A DNA stretch of 64,000 nt from Burkholderia latens (GTDB taxonomy: Bacteria > Pseudomonadota > Gammaproteobacteria > Burkholderiales > Burkholderiaceae), in NCBI RefSeq assembly GCF_902499045.1, contig NZ_CABVPL010000024.1, positions 1 through 64,000 on the forward strand, in the 5' to 3' direction. The position numbers and the translations under genes were made by a program. Below the pieces are notes generated by a model, which searched no databases, had not been told where the DNA came from, and saw only the letters and a program-made list of their open reading frames with translations. Shown here in pieces: positions 48,717-57,781 of this stretch (within the stretch, counting starts at the first letter, position 1; each line of letters opens with the position of its first letter).

Positions 48717-49233
48717 GGAAATGTCTCCAGATTATTGGGCGGGGATGGGGGATGCGGGGCGCGCCCGCGAGATGGGAAATGCGGTCGGAGTGCAGGTTGA
48801 AGCGACGCGCAAGGCGGGACGCGCGAGCGGAACGCGTGTCGATGCCGCGATGCGGGCGAGAGAATGTGATGTCTCGTATGAGCGTGCGAACGCGAGTTTC
48901 GCCATGCAAGCAACCTGCCGTACAACTCCATGCCGGCCAGCATACCATCGCCGTTATCGGGCGGGCGTTGCGTTGCAACAAGAAACAATTGTGACGACGC
49001 GCCGGCACGCGCGTTGCAGGCCGGTTCTTTTTACTGCGCCGACGCGCCGGCTTCGGGGACGAATCGACTGAAACGGCCGTGCGGCAAGGGTTTCGCGCGG
49101 GCGGAAAAATTGGCGTCATACGTATGCATGCGACACACGCGAACGCGCGCGGCGCGAATTGGCGTTTTCGCTACTCAGGCAAACCCTGAATTAGGTTGCG
49201 TACACAAACATCTGCGAAACCGCGGCTCGAATG
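48717..49233. other. Intergenic region upstream of pckG
   Basis: About 520 bases between pckG and the terminator of aceA. It contains the pckG promoter; no gene or repeat is recognised. Short frames on both strands have no family resemblance. Confidence 0.4.
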
Positions 49234-49266
49234 AAAAAACGCCAACCCGCGATGAACGGGTTGGCG
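49234..49266 (-). terminator. Rho-independent terminator of aceA
   Basis: On the minus strand a perfect 10-base stem (CGCCAACCCG / CGGGTTGGCG, 7-base loop) is followed by six T. It lies 20 bases after the aceA stop, a textbook intrinsic terminator. Confidence 0.9.
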
Positions 49267-49286
49267 CCGTGCCGCTGGTCGGACGA

Positions 49287-50873
49287 TTACGCGAACTGGT
49301 TCATCGTGTTGTCCTTGCCGGCCGCCTTCAGTGCTGCTTCGCCGCTGAAGTATTCCTTGTGGTCGTCGCCGATATCCGAGCCGGACATGTTCTGGTGCTT
49401 CACGCACGCGATGCCCTGGCGGATTTCCTTGCGTTGCACGCCGGCCACGTAGCCGAGCATGCCCTGGTCGCCGAAGTATTCCTTCGCGAGGTTGTCGGTC
49501 GACAGGGCGGCCGTGTGATACGTCGGCAGCGTGATCAGGTGATGGAAGATGCCCGCTTCACGCGACGCATCGGCCTGGAACGTGCGGATCTTCTCGTCGG
49601 CGATCTTCGCGAGTTCCGTGTCGTCGTATTCGACGCTCATCAGGCGTGCACGGTCGTACGCCGACACGTCCTTGCCCTCTGCCTTCATCGCGTCGTAAGC
49701 CTGCTGACGGAAGTTCAGCGTCCAGTTGAACGACGGGCTGTTGTTGTACACGAGCTTCGCGTTCGGAATCACCTTGCGGATTTCGCTGACCATGCCGCCG
49801 ATCTGCGCGATGTGCGGCTTTTCGGTTTCGATCCACAGCAGGTCGGCGCCGTTCTGCAGCGACGTGATGCAGTCGAGCACGCAACGCGCTTCACCGGTGC
49901 CCGGACGGAACTGGAACAGGTTGCTCGGCAGGCGCTTCGGACGCAGCAGCTTGCCGTCGCGCTTGATCACGACGTCGCCGTTGCCGAGCTGATCGGCCGA
50001 CAGTTCCTCGCAATCGAGGAACGAGTTGTACTGGTCGCCCAGGTCGCCCGGCGTGTTGGTCACGGCGATCTGCTTGGTCAGGCCGGCGCCGAGCGAGTCG
50101 GTGCGCGCGACGATGATGCCGTCGTCCACGCCCAGTTCCAGGAACGCGTAGCGGATCGCGCGGATCTTCGCGAGGAAGTCCTCATGCGGCACCGTCACCT
50201 TGCCGTCCTGGTGGCCGCACTGCTTCTCGTCGGACACCTGGTTCTCGATCTGAATGCAGCATGCGCCCGCTTCGATGAACTGCTTGGCCAGCAGATAGGT
50301 CGCCTCGGCGTTGCCGAAACCGGCGTCGATGTCGGCGATGATCGGCACGACGTGCGTCACGTGGTTGTCGATCTTTTCCTGGATCGCGGCCTTCGCGGCG
50401 GCGTCCTGTGCCGCATCGAGCTCGCGGAACAGCCCGCCGAGTTCACGCGCGTCGGCCTGGCGCAGGAACGTGTACAGCTCGCGGATCAGCGCGCTGACCG
50501 AGGTCTTCTCGTGCATCGACTGGTCCGGCAGCGGGCCGAACTCCGAGCGCAGCGCGGCGACCATCCAGCCCGACAGGTACAGGTAGCGGCGCTCGGTGCT
50601 GTTGAAGTGCTTCTTGATGGAGATCATCTTCTGCTGGCCGATGAAGCCGTGCCAGCAACCGAGCGACTGCGTGTACTTCGACGGATCGGCGTCGTACGCG
50701 GCCATGTCCGCGCGCATGATCTTCGCGGTGTAACGCGCGATGTCGAGGCCCGTCTTGAACTTGTTCTGCGCACGCATGCGCGCCGCATACTCGGGATTGA
50801 TGGCATTCCACGCGCTGCCGTGGTTTTCCTTCAAAGCCGCCACTGCGTTGATGTCGTCTTGATACTGGGACAT
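49287..50873 (-). CDS. aceA: Isocitrate lyase
   Basis: A 528-residue isocitrate lyase, of the larger class (about 525-535) seen in Pseudomonas and Burkholderia rather than the 434-residue enteric type. It cleaves isocitrate to glyoxylate and succinate. The catalytic Cys219 lies in EKQCGHQDGK; the family's KKCGH is KQCGH here, as in the long class. IIADIDAGFGNAEATY and NNSPSFNW are conserved. ATG 50873 follows AGGAG. No malate synthase gene is adjacent. An AT-rich palindrome lies upstream. Confidence 0.97.
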   Translation of the reverse strand: MSQYQDDINAVAALKENHGSAWNAINPEYAARMRAQNKFKTGLDIARYTAKIMRADMAAYDADPSKYTQSLGCWHGFIGQQKMISIKKHFNSTERRYLYLSGWMVAALRSEFGPLPDQSMHEKTSVSALIRELYTFLRQADARELGGLFRELDAAQDAAAKAAIQEKIDNHVTHVVPIIADIDAGFGNAEATYLLAKQFIEAGACCIQIENQVSDEKQCGHQDGKVTVPHEDFLAKIRAIRYAFLELGVDDGIIVARTDSLGAGLTKQIAVTNTPGDLGDQYNSFLDCEELSADQLGNGDVVIKRDGKLLRPKRLPSNLFQFRPGTGEARCVLDCITSLQNGADLLWIETEKPHIAQIGGMVSEIRKVIPNAKLVYNNSPSFNWTLNFRQQAYDAMKAEGKDVSAYDRARLMSVEYDDTELAKIADEKIRTFQADASREAGIFHHLITLPTYHTAALSTDNLAKEYFGDQGMLGYVAGVQRKEIRQGIACVKHQNMSGSDIGDDHKEYFSGEAALKAAGKDNTMNQFA

Positions 50874-51282
50874 GTCTATCTCCTGGGAACGAAGCGCATT
50901 TGAGTAAAGAGTTCAGCGTGCCCGCCGCGTGTGCCGAAGCGAACTGCATGGACTCAATACTAACGCCGGCCGCCGCGGTTTCGAACAACTCTTATATAAG
51001 ACATAAGATATAAATTTCACTGAATTTTCAATGAGATAAGCAAGTCGTTTTGCGATGCAAAACCGGCTTTCAAGCCATGGGAAGGCGTCGCGACGGCAAT
51101 TCAGCTCGCATCCCGTGATATGAAACGGCCTTTCGGCAACTGGTGAAGGCGCAGATTTGGCGGCCAACGATTCGCGCCTTTGCCACGGATGCGACAAAAC
51201 GTCTATACTTGGACAATTCATCGACAGCAAACCGACACGCGGCATGGCCGCGTATCGCGATGCGCCCCAAGCCCGGACCGAC
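50874..51282. other. Divergent promoter region, aceA / YbaK-like gene
   Basis: About 410 bases. It includes a very AT-rich stretch at 50985-51050 facing aceA and GTCTATACTTGGACAATTC near 51200 that may serve the plus-strand gene. No gene is visible. Confidence 0.4.
50990..51001. promoter_or_regulatory. AT-rich palindrome upstream of aceA
   Basis: TCTTATATAAGA is a perfect 12-base palindrome in an AT-rich block with further ATAAGA half-sites (ATAAGACATAAGATATAA), about 117 bases before the aceA start. It is a candidate operator or promoter; the regulator is unknown. Confidence 0.4.
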
Positions 51283-51819
51283 ATGAGCGACTATCCCGTT
51301 TTCGATGCGCTGCGCGACCTGCTGACGGCGTCCGGCGCGCGCTTTCGCGTGCTCGAGCACCCGGCCGAAGGCAAATCCGACGTGATCGCCGCGATTCGCG
51401 GCACGCGTCCCGAGCAAGGCGCGAAAGCGATGCTCTGCACGTTCAAGGACGGCGGCGCCACCGCGCTCGCCGTGATCCCCGGTCATCTGAAGATCGATTT
51501 CCGCAAGGTCGCGGACGCGCTCGGCCGCCGCAAGGCGACGCTCGCGCCGCCGGAACTCGCCGCCGCGGTCACGCGCTGCGTGATGGGCGCGGTGCCGCCG
51601 TTCGTGTTCGACGCGACCGTGACGCTCGTCGCCGACCCCGCGCTGATCGAGCTCAATGACGAAATCGCGTTCAACGCGGGCCGGCTCGATCGCTCGATCG
51701 TGCTCGATTCGTCCGACTACGTGCGGATCGCGCGCCCGCTGCTGGCGGACATCACGCGGCCCGGAACGATCGATGCGAGTACCACGCCGGCCGCGCGCAC
51801 GCTCGAGGCAGACGCATGA
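51283..51819 (+). CDS. YbaK/EbsC-family aminoacyl-tRNA deacylase-like protein
   Basis: A 178-residue protein of the YbaK/ProX fold, which in other members removes mischarged amino acids from tRNA. The fold landmarks are visible: VLEHPAEGKSDVIAAIRG, the central Lys in QGAKAML, and a C-terminal GRLDRSIVLDSSDYVRIA. ATG 51283 is chosen over an upstream frame. It overlaps the next gene by four bases. Deacylase activity is family-based inference. Confidence 0.8.
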   Translation: MSDYPVFDALRDLLTASGARFRVLEHPAEGKSDVIAAIRGTRPEQGAKAMLCTFKDGGATALAVIPGHLKIDFRKVADALGRRKATLAPPELAAAVTRCVMGAVPPFVFDATVTLVADPALIELNDEIAFNAGRLDRSIVLDSSDYVRIARPLLADITRPGTIDASTTPAARTLEADA

Positions 51820-52454
51820 GCGCGCCCGGCCCCAAGCCGCAAGCCGAACAGGCGTCGCTGATCGAGCAGGTGCTGCGCATCGCCGAAGGGCTCGGCGCGA
51901 TGTTCGCGCCGTTCACCGAAGTCGTCGTGCACGACCTGCGCACGCCCGAGCATGCGATCCTCGCGATCCACAACAACCTGTCGGGCCGTGCGATCGGCGA
52001 CCCGGCGACGGAACTCGGGCTCGCGCGCATCGCGGATGACAACTTCCCGCAGGTGCTCGCGAACTACGCGAACCGCTTCGCCGACGGCCGCACCGCAAAA
52101 AGCACGTCGATCGGGATCAAGGATTCGAGCGGCCGCTACGTGGCCGCGCTGTGCCTGAATGCGGACGTCACGCTGCTTCGCGGCTTCCAGGGGATGCTGA
52201 ACCAGTTCTGCAGCACCGAGGGCGCGCCGGTTGCCGAAACCCTCGATCCGGCCGGCGCCGACGCAATCCGGCAGCGCATCGACGCGTTCGCGACACGCTT
52301 CGCGACCACGCCGCGCGAACTGAAGACCGACCAGCGCCGCGAGCTGATGCAGGCGCTGAAGGCGGACGGTTTCCTCGAGGTGCGCCGCGCGATGGAAATC
52401 GTGTCGCAGCATCTCGGCGTGTCGCGCGCCACGGTATACAACGACGCGAAATGA
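51816..52454 (+). CDS. YheO-like PAS-HTH transcriptional regulator
   Basis: A 212-residue YheO/DauR-family regulator. The N-terminal PAS_6-type domain is seen in FAPFTEVVVHDLRTPEHAIL, with a C-terminal helix-turn-helix RRAMEIVSQHLGVSRATVYND. These proteins regulate amino-acid metabolism (DauR controls D-arginine catabolism). Its start overlaps the stop of the YbaK-like gene (ATGA), so they are coupled. The PLP ammonia-lyase gene follows 57 bases later, probably its target. Confidence 0.88.
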   Translation: MSAPGPKPQAEQASLIEQVLRIAEGLGAMFAPFTEVVVHDLRTPEHAILAIHNNLSGRAIGDPATELGLARIADDNFPQVLANYANRFADGRTAKSTSIGIKDSSGRYVAALCLNADVTLLRGFQGMLNQFCSTEGAPVAETLDPAGADAIRQRIDAFATRFATTPRELKTDQRRELMQALKADGFLEVRRAMEIVSQHLGVSRATVYNDAK

Positions 52455-52511
52455 AGCGCGCCCGCGGGCCAACCCGCTTACCTGTTGATTGACTCTTCCG
52501 ACGAGCGACTC

Positions 52512-53486
52512 ATGAACATTCCGACCCTCCCTACCTACGACGACGTCGCGGCCGCCGCGGCACGGCTCGAAGGCCACGCGCACCGCACGCCCGTGATGAC
52601 GTCGCGCACGATCGACGAAGCACTCGGCGCCCACGTGTTCTTCAAATGCGAAAACCTTCAGCGCATGGGCGCGTTCAAGTTCCGCGGCGCGTTCAACGCG
52701 CTGTCGCGCTTCGACGCGACGCAACGCCGCCACGGCGTCGTCGCGTTCTCGTCGGGCAACCATGCGCAGGCGATCGCGCTGTCGGCGCGCATTCTTGGCA
52801 TCCCGGCGACGATCGTGATGCCGCACGACGCGCCGGCCGCGAAGATGGCCGCGACGCGCGGCTACGGCGGCAACGTCGTGACGTACGACCGCTACACCGA
52901 GGACCGCGAGCAGATCGGCCGCGCGCTCGCGGAGAAGCACGGGCTCACGCTGGTCCCGCCGTACGACCATCCTGACGTGATCGCGGGCCAGGGCACGGCG
53001 GCAAAGGAGTTGATCGACGAAGTCGGGCCGCTCGACGCCGTGTTCACGCCGCTCGGCGGCGGCGGCCTGCTGTCGGGCACGGCGCTTTCGACGCGCGCGC
53101 TGTCGCCGCACGCGAAGCTGTACGGCGTCGAGCCGGAAGCCGGCAACGACGGCCAGCAATCGTTCCGGTCGGGGTCGATCGTGCACATCGACACGCCGCG
53201 CACGATCGCCGACGGCGCACAGACGCAGCACCTCGGCAACCTGACGTTCCCGATCCTGCGCCGCGACGTCGACGACATCCTCACCGCGACCGACGCGGAA
53301 CTCGTCGACTGCATGCGCTTCTTCGCGACCCGGATGAAGATCGTCGTCGAGCCGACCGGCTGTCTGTCGTTCGCGGCCGCGCGCCGGATGAAGGACGAAT
53401 TGAAAGGCAAGCGCGTCGGCATCGTGATCAGCGGCGGCAACGTCGATCTCGAGAACTTCTGCACGCTGGTGTCCGCGTCCGCATGA
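52512..53486 (+). CDS. PLP-dependent hydroxy-amino-acid ammonia-lyase
   Basis: A 324-residue fold-type II PLP enzyme of the threonine dehydratase/serine racemase group, of single-domain length without a regulatory ACT tail. PLP Lys56 lies in GAFKFRGAFN, the phosphate loop is GGGG in PLGGGGLLSG, and the substrate loop is SSGNHAQAIAL. Candidates are threo-3-hydroxyaspartate ammonia-lyase, serine racemase or serine/threonine dehydratase; the first fits best by length and context, but the sequence cannot decide. It is probably controlled by the YheO-like regulator before it. Confidence 0.88.
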   Translation: MNIPTLPTYDDVAAAAARLEGHAHRTPVMTSRTIDEALGAHVFFKCENLQRMGAFKFRGAFNALSRFDATQRRHGVVAFSSGNHAQAIALSARILGIPATIVMPHDAPAAKMAATRGYGGNVVTYDRYTEDREQIGRALAEKHGLTLVPPYDHPDVIAGQGTAAKELIDEVGPLDAVFTPLGGGGLLSGTALSTRALSPHAKLYGVEPEAGNDGQQSFRSGSIVHIDTPRTIADGAQTQHLGNLTFPILRRDVDDILTATDAELVDCMRFFATRMKIVVEPTGCLSFAAARRMKDELKGKRVGIVISGGNVDLENFCTLVSASA

Positions 53487-53616
53487 TCGGCGCGGCGCGC
53501 CGATCGCACGATGACGATCGTGTCGCCCGCGCGCCGCTGCGCATTCGCGTCGCGTTAAGTTTCGCGCCCTAGACTGATTGAATCGTCCCGCAATCGGTCG
53601 TGAAGAAGGAGCCGCC

Positions 53617-53850
53617 ATGAACACGCACGCGATCGTCGCCGCCGCCGTCGCGGCAGCGTCCCTGTCGGCGTTCGCTCAACCGAACGCCTCGTCATCCGGT
53701 TTTTCCGCCCCGTCGCCGCGCGAGCACGCCGCGCAGGCCGTCCATCGTTCATCCGCCGGCTTCGCGCTCGCGAAGATCGATCAGAACAATACGCCACCCG
53801 ATCGCGGTGGCGATCCGGGTGGCCGCGCGCACGCCGGCACGCATATCTAA
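53617..53850 (+). CDS. Small secreted hypothetical protein
   Basis: A 77-residue protein. ATG 53617 follows AAGGAG at 5-base spacing. The first 20 residues form a Sec signal (HAIVAAAVAAASLSAFAQP), and the rest is polar and Ser/Gly/Pro-rich (GFALAKIDQNNTPPDRGG). It resembles short exported proteins of unknown function common in Burkholderia. It has no operon partner. Confidence 0.65.
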   Translation: MNTHAIVAAAVAAASLSAFAQPNASSSGFSAPSPREHAAQAVHRSSAGFALAKIDQNNTPPDRGGDPGGRAHAGTHI

Positions 53851-54010
53851 CGCGGCGGCCACCGGCATCCCGTTTCATCAGACATGAAACGAGACTTGCA
53901 TGCGCGAAAGAACGATGCCGGGAAGCAGCGCGCGCACTGACGTTTTTTCGCACGCAGTTCCTCGCGGGAATTGACGTGCGCAAGCGCTCGCCATTACCCT
54001 TGCGCGCTGA

Positions 54011-54168
54011 TGGTTCCCGGTAACGGGATCAAAAGGGAACGCAGGGAGGCCACGCCTCGAATCTGCGGCTGCCCCCGCAACTGTAAGCGGCGAATCCGCG
54101 CCCCCGCACGCCACTGGGATACCGGGAAGGCCGGCGCGCATCGCGACCCGCGAGCCAGGAGACCTGCC
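54011..54168 (+). ncRNA. Cobalamin riboswitch
   Basis: The conserved elements of the AdoCbl riboswitch are in order: GGTTCCCGG at 54012, GGGAACGCAGGGAGGCCACGC, the GCGGCTGCCCCCGCAACTGTAAGCGG core at about 54065, GCCACTG (54110), and the B12-box-like GCGAGCCAGGAGACCTGCC ending at 54168. It lies upstream of the btuB-like receptor. When cobalamin is bound it is expected to block expression, sparing receptor synthesis when the vitamin is plentiful. Confidence 0.95.
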
Positions 54169-54506
54169 ATCGACCCGAGGTCCAAGCAGCCGCACCGGGC
54201 GGGGTGTCCCGGCGCGCCAGGCGCCGCCGTCGGCGGCCGCCCCGTTGCATGGACGGCCCGACCTCAGACCCTTCAGATGTCCGTACTTTCCGTATTCGCT
54301 TCCCCGCCGGAAGCATCGCACCGCCGCGCCGCACGGGTATGCGGTGCCGCGTCGGCGGTTTCGCCCGCTGCCTTCTGCACGTGCGATGACGACACGCGCG
54401 TCATTCGGCCGCGCTGCCCCACTCCACGATGAGCCGCCCGGCATCCGCGCGCACCGCGCCGCGCCGCACTCACCGTACCCGCAACACGATCACGTTTCGC
54501 CGCCCC
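54169..54506 (+). other. btuB leader between riboswitch and start codon
   Basis: A 340-base transcribed leader. Part of it has palindromic GC-rich stretches (GGGCGGGGTGTCCCGGCGCGCC) that could form the terminator or sequester stem of the riboswitch expression platform, but this could not be settled by eye. No gene was recognised. Confidence 0.5.
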
Positions 54507-56435
54507 ATGAACCTTCGCCACTTTCTCGCCACGTCCGCCGCCACAGCGCTGCTCTCCCCGCTCGCCCACGCCGCCGGCGACGCGCCGCTCGCACAGCCGC
54601 CGCAGCGCACGGACGACGCCGACCTGCCGACGATCACCGTGACCGACACGCGGCACCTGCCCGAGTCGTTCGATCAGCGCTACGCAACGACGCAGGTGCT
54701 CACGCGCGCCGATCTCGATCGCCTGTCGCCGAGCGACCCGAGCATTACGCAGGCGCTCGCGACGCTGCCGGGCGTGACCGTATCGCAGAACGGCGGCCCG
54801 GGCTCGTCCGCGTCGGTCAGCATCCGCGGCGCGTCGGCAAGCCAGGTTGCGGTGTTCATCGACGGGATCCGGATCGGTTCGCCGACCACCGGCATCGCGC
54901 CGTGGGCCGACCTGCCGACCGACGCATTCGAACGCGTGGAGGTGATTTCGGGGCCGGCCGCCGCGTCGTTCGGCGCGAACGCGATGGGCGGCGTCGTGCA
55001 GCTGTTCACGCGCCGCGCGTCCGGCCAGCCGAACCAGACCACCGCGTCGTTCGGCGGCGGTTCGAACAAGACCTTCGACACGCAGCTGCGCACGTCGGGC
55101 ACCGTGCCGTCGACGGGGCCGCTCGCCGCGCTCGGCGGGCTCACGTACGCACTCGGGTTGCACGACTACAACACGGCCGGCATCGATTCGACGCGGCCCG
55201 TGCTGCCGTACCACGAGAACGGCCGCAACCCGTATCACGCGCAGGACCTCGACGCGCGCCTCGGCTACGCGCGCGACAACTGGTCGATCTCGACGTTCGC
55301 GCTCTATCATCGCTCCGACCTGTCGTTCGACAATGCCGGCTTCGCGAACCGCGAACTCGACCATCAGCTGACGACGGGCGTCGCGTTCCATCTCGACATC
55401 ACGCCCGACACGCAGTTCGATCAGTCGTTCGGTTATGCGAACGATCGTCAGTTCCTGTACGCGAGCGATCCGGCCATCCCGACCGACCAGATCAACTCGC
55501 AGCGCATCAGCACGTCGACGTCGCTCACGCATCAGGAACATGGGTTCCATCTGTTCGGCCTGCCGCTGTCGGGCGAGACGAAGCTCGCGTACGACTTCAC
55601 GCGCGAGCAGGCGTTCCTGCCGGTCGACGTGCCGGACGGCGTGCCGACCCGCAACGATTCCGCATTCTCGCTGCATCAGTCGGCCACGCTCGGCAGCGTG
55701 ACGATGTTCGTCGCGGGCCGTCACGAGATCATCGCGGGGAAAGGCGTGAACACCGGCAACGCGGCACTGGCGTGGGCGATCACGCCGGCCTACACGGCCC
55801 GGGTATCGTACGGCAACGCGTTCCGCCTGCCGTCGTTCAACGACCTGTACTACCCCGGTTACGGCAACCCCGACCTGAATCCCGAGCGCAGCAATACGGT
55901 CGAGGCCGCGTTCGAGGCGAACACCGCGTACGGCACGTTCAGCGCCGCGATCTACGACACGCGCGTGAGCAACCTGATCGCGTACAACCCCGCGACGTTC
56001 TCGCCGATCAACATCGGCCGCGCGCATATCCGCGGGATCGATCTGTCGTACAAGGGGACGATCGGCCGCTCGACGCCCGTCAGCGTCGCGATCGGGATCC
56101 TGAACCCGCAGGACGAAACCAACGACAGCTGGTTGAGCCGCCGGCCGCGGCAGACCGTCAGCGTGAGCGTCGATCACACGTGGGACGAACTGAAGCTGCA
56201 CGCACTGAGTACCGGCGCGTCGCTGACGTACGGCGGCACGACGTTCGACAACCCGGCCAACACGACCTATCTGCCGTCGTACCTGACCGTCAACCTGCGC
56301 GCGTCGTACAGGATCAATTCGCATCTGACGGTGTCCGCGTCGCTGTCGAACCTGTTCGACCGCCACTACATGACCGCGTACGGCTACAACACGCTCGGCC
56401 GCACCGCGTTCGGCAAGGTCAGCTACACGTTCTGA
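54507..56435 (+). CDS. btuB: TonB-dependent vitamin B12 receptor
   Basis: A 642-residue outer-membrane receptor controlled by the cobalamin riboswitch just upstream. Signal peptide (LATSAATALLSPLAHAAG), TonB box LPTITVTDTRHLPES, then plug with TLPGVTVSQNGGPGSSASVSIRG and VFIDGIRIG, VISGPAAASFGANAMGGVV; barrel ends in ...FGKVSYTF with the terminal Phe. It imports cobalamin. ATG 54507 gives the standard signal. Length matches BtuB homologues. Confidence 0.93.
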   Translation: MNLRHFLATSAATALLSPLAHAAGDAPLAQPPQRTDDADLPTITVTDTRHLPESFDQRYATTQVLTRADLDRLSPSDPSITQALATLPGVTVSQNGGPGSSASVSIRGASASQVAVFIDGIRIGSPTTGIAPWADLPTDAFERVEVISGPAAASFGANAMGGVVQLFTRRASGQPNQTTASFGGGSNKTFDTQLRTSGTVPSTGPLAALGGLTYALGLHDYNTAGIDSTRPVLPYHENGRNPYHAQDLDARLGYARDNWSISTFALYHRSDLSFDNAGFANRELDHQLTTGVAFHLDITPDTQFDQSFGYANDRQFLYASDPAIPTDQINSQRISTSTSLTHQEHGFHLFGLPLSGETKLAYDFTREQAFLPVDVPDGVPTRNDSAFSLHQSATLGSVTMFVAGRHEIIAGKGVNTGNAALAWAITPAYTARVSYGNAFRLPSFNDLYYPGYGNPDLNPERSNTVEAAFEANTAYGTFSAAIYDTRVSNLIAYNPATFSPINIGRAHIRGIDLSYKGTIGRSTPVSVAIGILNPQDETNDSWLSRRPRQTVSVSVDHTWDELKLHALSTGASLTYGGTTFDNPANTTYLPSYLTVNLRASYRINSHLTVSASLSNLFDRHYMTAYGYNTLGRTAFGKVSYTF

Positions 56436-56436
56436 T

Positions 56437-56461
56437 GCGCGCCGCCGGCCCATCGGCGCGC
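56437..56461. terminator. GC hairpin between convergent btuB and LysE
   Basis: GCGCGCCG and CGGCGCGC, an 8-base inverted repeat with a 9-base spacer, in the short gap between the convergent genes. A weak terminator candidate without a T-run. Confidence 0.35.
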
Positions 56462-56502
56462 GCGATTGCGGGCGTCGATGCCGCACCGGCGCATCAGCGG
56501 CA

Positions 56503-57141
56503 TCAGGCTCCGGCGACGCCGCGCACGCCCGCAACCAGCTGACTCGCGCCGAACGCCGCGATCACGACCGCCGATACGCGTGACAGCACGTGCATGAACG
56601 CGAGCGGCATCTTCGTGCGCAATGCGGCGGTCGCGCTGCTCAGGCACAGCCACCATGTCGCGGAACCCGCAAACACGCCGGCAACCATCAGCGCGACGGT
56701 CGGCCCCATCGCGCCGCGCTGCGCACCGGCCAGCGGACCGAGCGCCGCGAAGATTCCGACGAACGACAGGATCGTCATCGGGTTCGACAGCGTCAGGCCG
56801 AACGTCGTCAGGAAATCGCGCAGCACGGTCGTGCGCCGCACGTCGCCCGGTGCGGTGGACACCACCGGCGCCTGTCGCGCGATGCTCGCGGCGAGCCACA
56901 CCAGAAACGCGCCGCCGCCGATCTTCAGCACGACGGTCAGCATCGGAAACGCGGTGACGATGCCGGCGACGCCGAGCGCGCCGAGCAGCCCGTAGATCGC
57001 GTCGGCGCATGCGGCGCCGATGCCGGTCGCAAAACCCGCATGAAAGCCGCGGCTCAGGCTGCGCTGGATGCACAGCATGCCGATCGGGCCGACCGGCACG
57101 GCGATCGACAATCCCATCACGACGGACTTGATGAACAGCAT
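56503..57141 (-). CDS. LysE/RhtB-family amino acid exporter
   Basis: A 212-residue membrane protein with about six segments. The N-terminus LFIKSVVMGLSIAVPVGPIG and CIQRSLSRGFHAGFATGIGAACADAIYG are LysE-family signatures. It exports an amino acid, of unknown type. ATG 57141 follows GAGGAG. It is divergent from an Lrp regulator, a classic LysE-LysG-like pairing with an inverted repeat between. Confidence 0.88.
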   Translation of the reverse strand: MLFIKSVVMGLSIAVPVGPIGMLCIQRSLSRGFHAGFATGIGAACADAIYGLLGALGVAGIVTAFPMLTVVLKIGGGAFLVWLAASIARQAPVVSTAPGDVRRTTVLRDFLTTFGLTLSNPMTILSFVGIFAALGPLAGAQRGAMGPTVALMVAGVFAGSATWWLCLSSATAALRTKMPLAFMHVLSRVSAVVIAAFGASQLVAGVRGVAGA

Positions 57142-57212
57142 GGCCGGCTCCTCGCGACATGCAATGACTCGAAACGTCATCGTAGGGAAAGTCCGGTCGC
57201 CGCTGAAGCCGG

Positions 57213-57246
57213 TTTTTAAGGAAAAATGGCTGCTTCACCTTAAAAA
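57213..57246. promoter_or_regulatory. Inverted repeat TTTTTAAGG...CCTTAAAAA, candidate Lrp operator
   Basis: A perfect 9-base inverted repeat with a 16-base spacer in the 115-base gap between the divergent LysE and Lrp genes. Its AT-rich arms stand out from the GC-rich sequence. It probably binds the Lrp-family product and links export to amino-acid level. Confidence 0.6.
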
Positions 57247-57256
57247 TTCCGGCGCA

Positions 57257-57718
57257 ATGGACGAGCTCGACTGGAACATACTCGCGCTGCTGCAGGCCAG
57301 CGGCCGCATCAGCTACACGGAACTGGCGCGCCAGGTTCACCTGTCGGTGCCGGCCGTGACGGAGCGCGTGAAGCGCCTCGAATCGGCCGGCGTGATCGAC
57401 GGCTATACCGCGCGGGTCAATCCGGCCGCAGCCGGCTACCCGGTGAGCGCGCTGATCGGCATCACGGTGCCGCAACCGGCCAAGGCAAAATTCCTGAAGC
57501 TGCTGGAGACGATTCCCGAAGTGGTCGAGTGCCATCACGTGACGGGCGCGGATTCGTACGTGATGCGCTTCGTCGCCGTCAGCATGGTGCACCTCGAGCA
57601 GCTGATCGAACGCATCAATCTGTACGGCGAAACGCGCACGTCGATCGTGATGTCCACGCCGTTGCCCGCGCGCGGCCTCGCGCGTCCGCCCGCGGAGACC
57701 AGAATCACGCGGAGATGA
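57257..57718 (+). CDS. Lrp/AsnC-family regulator
   Basis: A 153-residue Lrp-type protein. Residues 1-55 form the winged helix (DELDWNILALLQASGRISYTELARQ ... PAVTERVKRLESAGVIDGY), and residues 65-145 the RAM/ligand domain (VSALIGITV, VECHHVTGADSYVMRFVAV). ATG 57257 gives the canonical start MDELDWNIL. It probably controls the divergent exporter and itself through the inverted repeat at 57213. Confidence 0.9.
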   Translation: MDELDWNILALLQASGRISYTELARQVHLSVPAVTERVKRLESAGVIDGYTARVNPAAAGYPVSALIGITVPQPAKAKFLKLLETIPEVVECHHVTGADSYVMRFVAVSMVHLEQLIERINLYGETRTSIVMSTPLPARGLARPPAETRITRR

Positions 57719-57781
57719 CAGGACGCCCCGCACTGCGCGATGCTGTGCAATACGGACCTTGCACGAACCGGACACCCTCCC

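Noticed and set aside
54245-56542. Long plus-strand frame overlapping btuB in another register
   Set aside because: Arg-rich frame-shifted shadow; the btuB frame has a signal peptide, TonB box and terminal Phe, and lies behind a cobalamin riboswitch.
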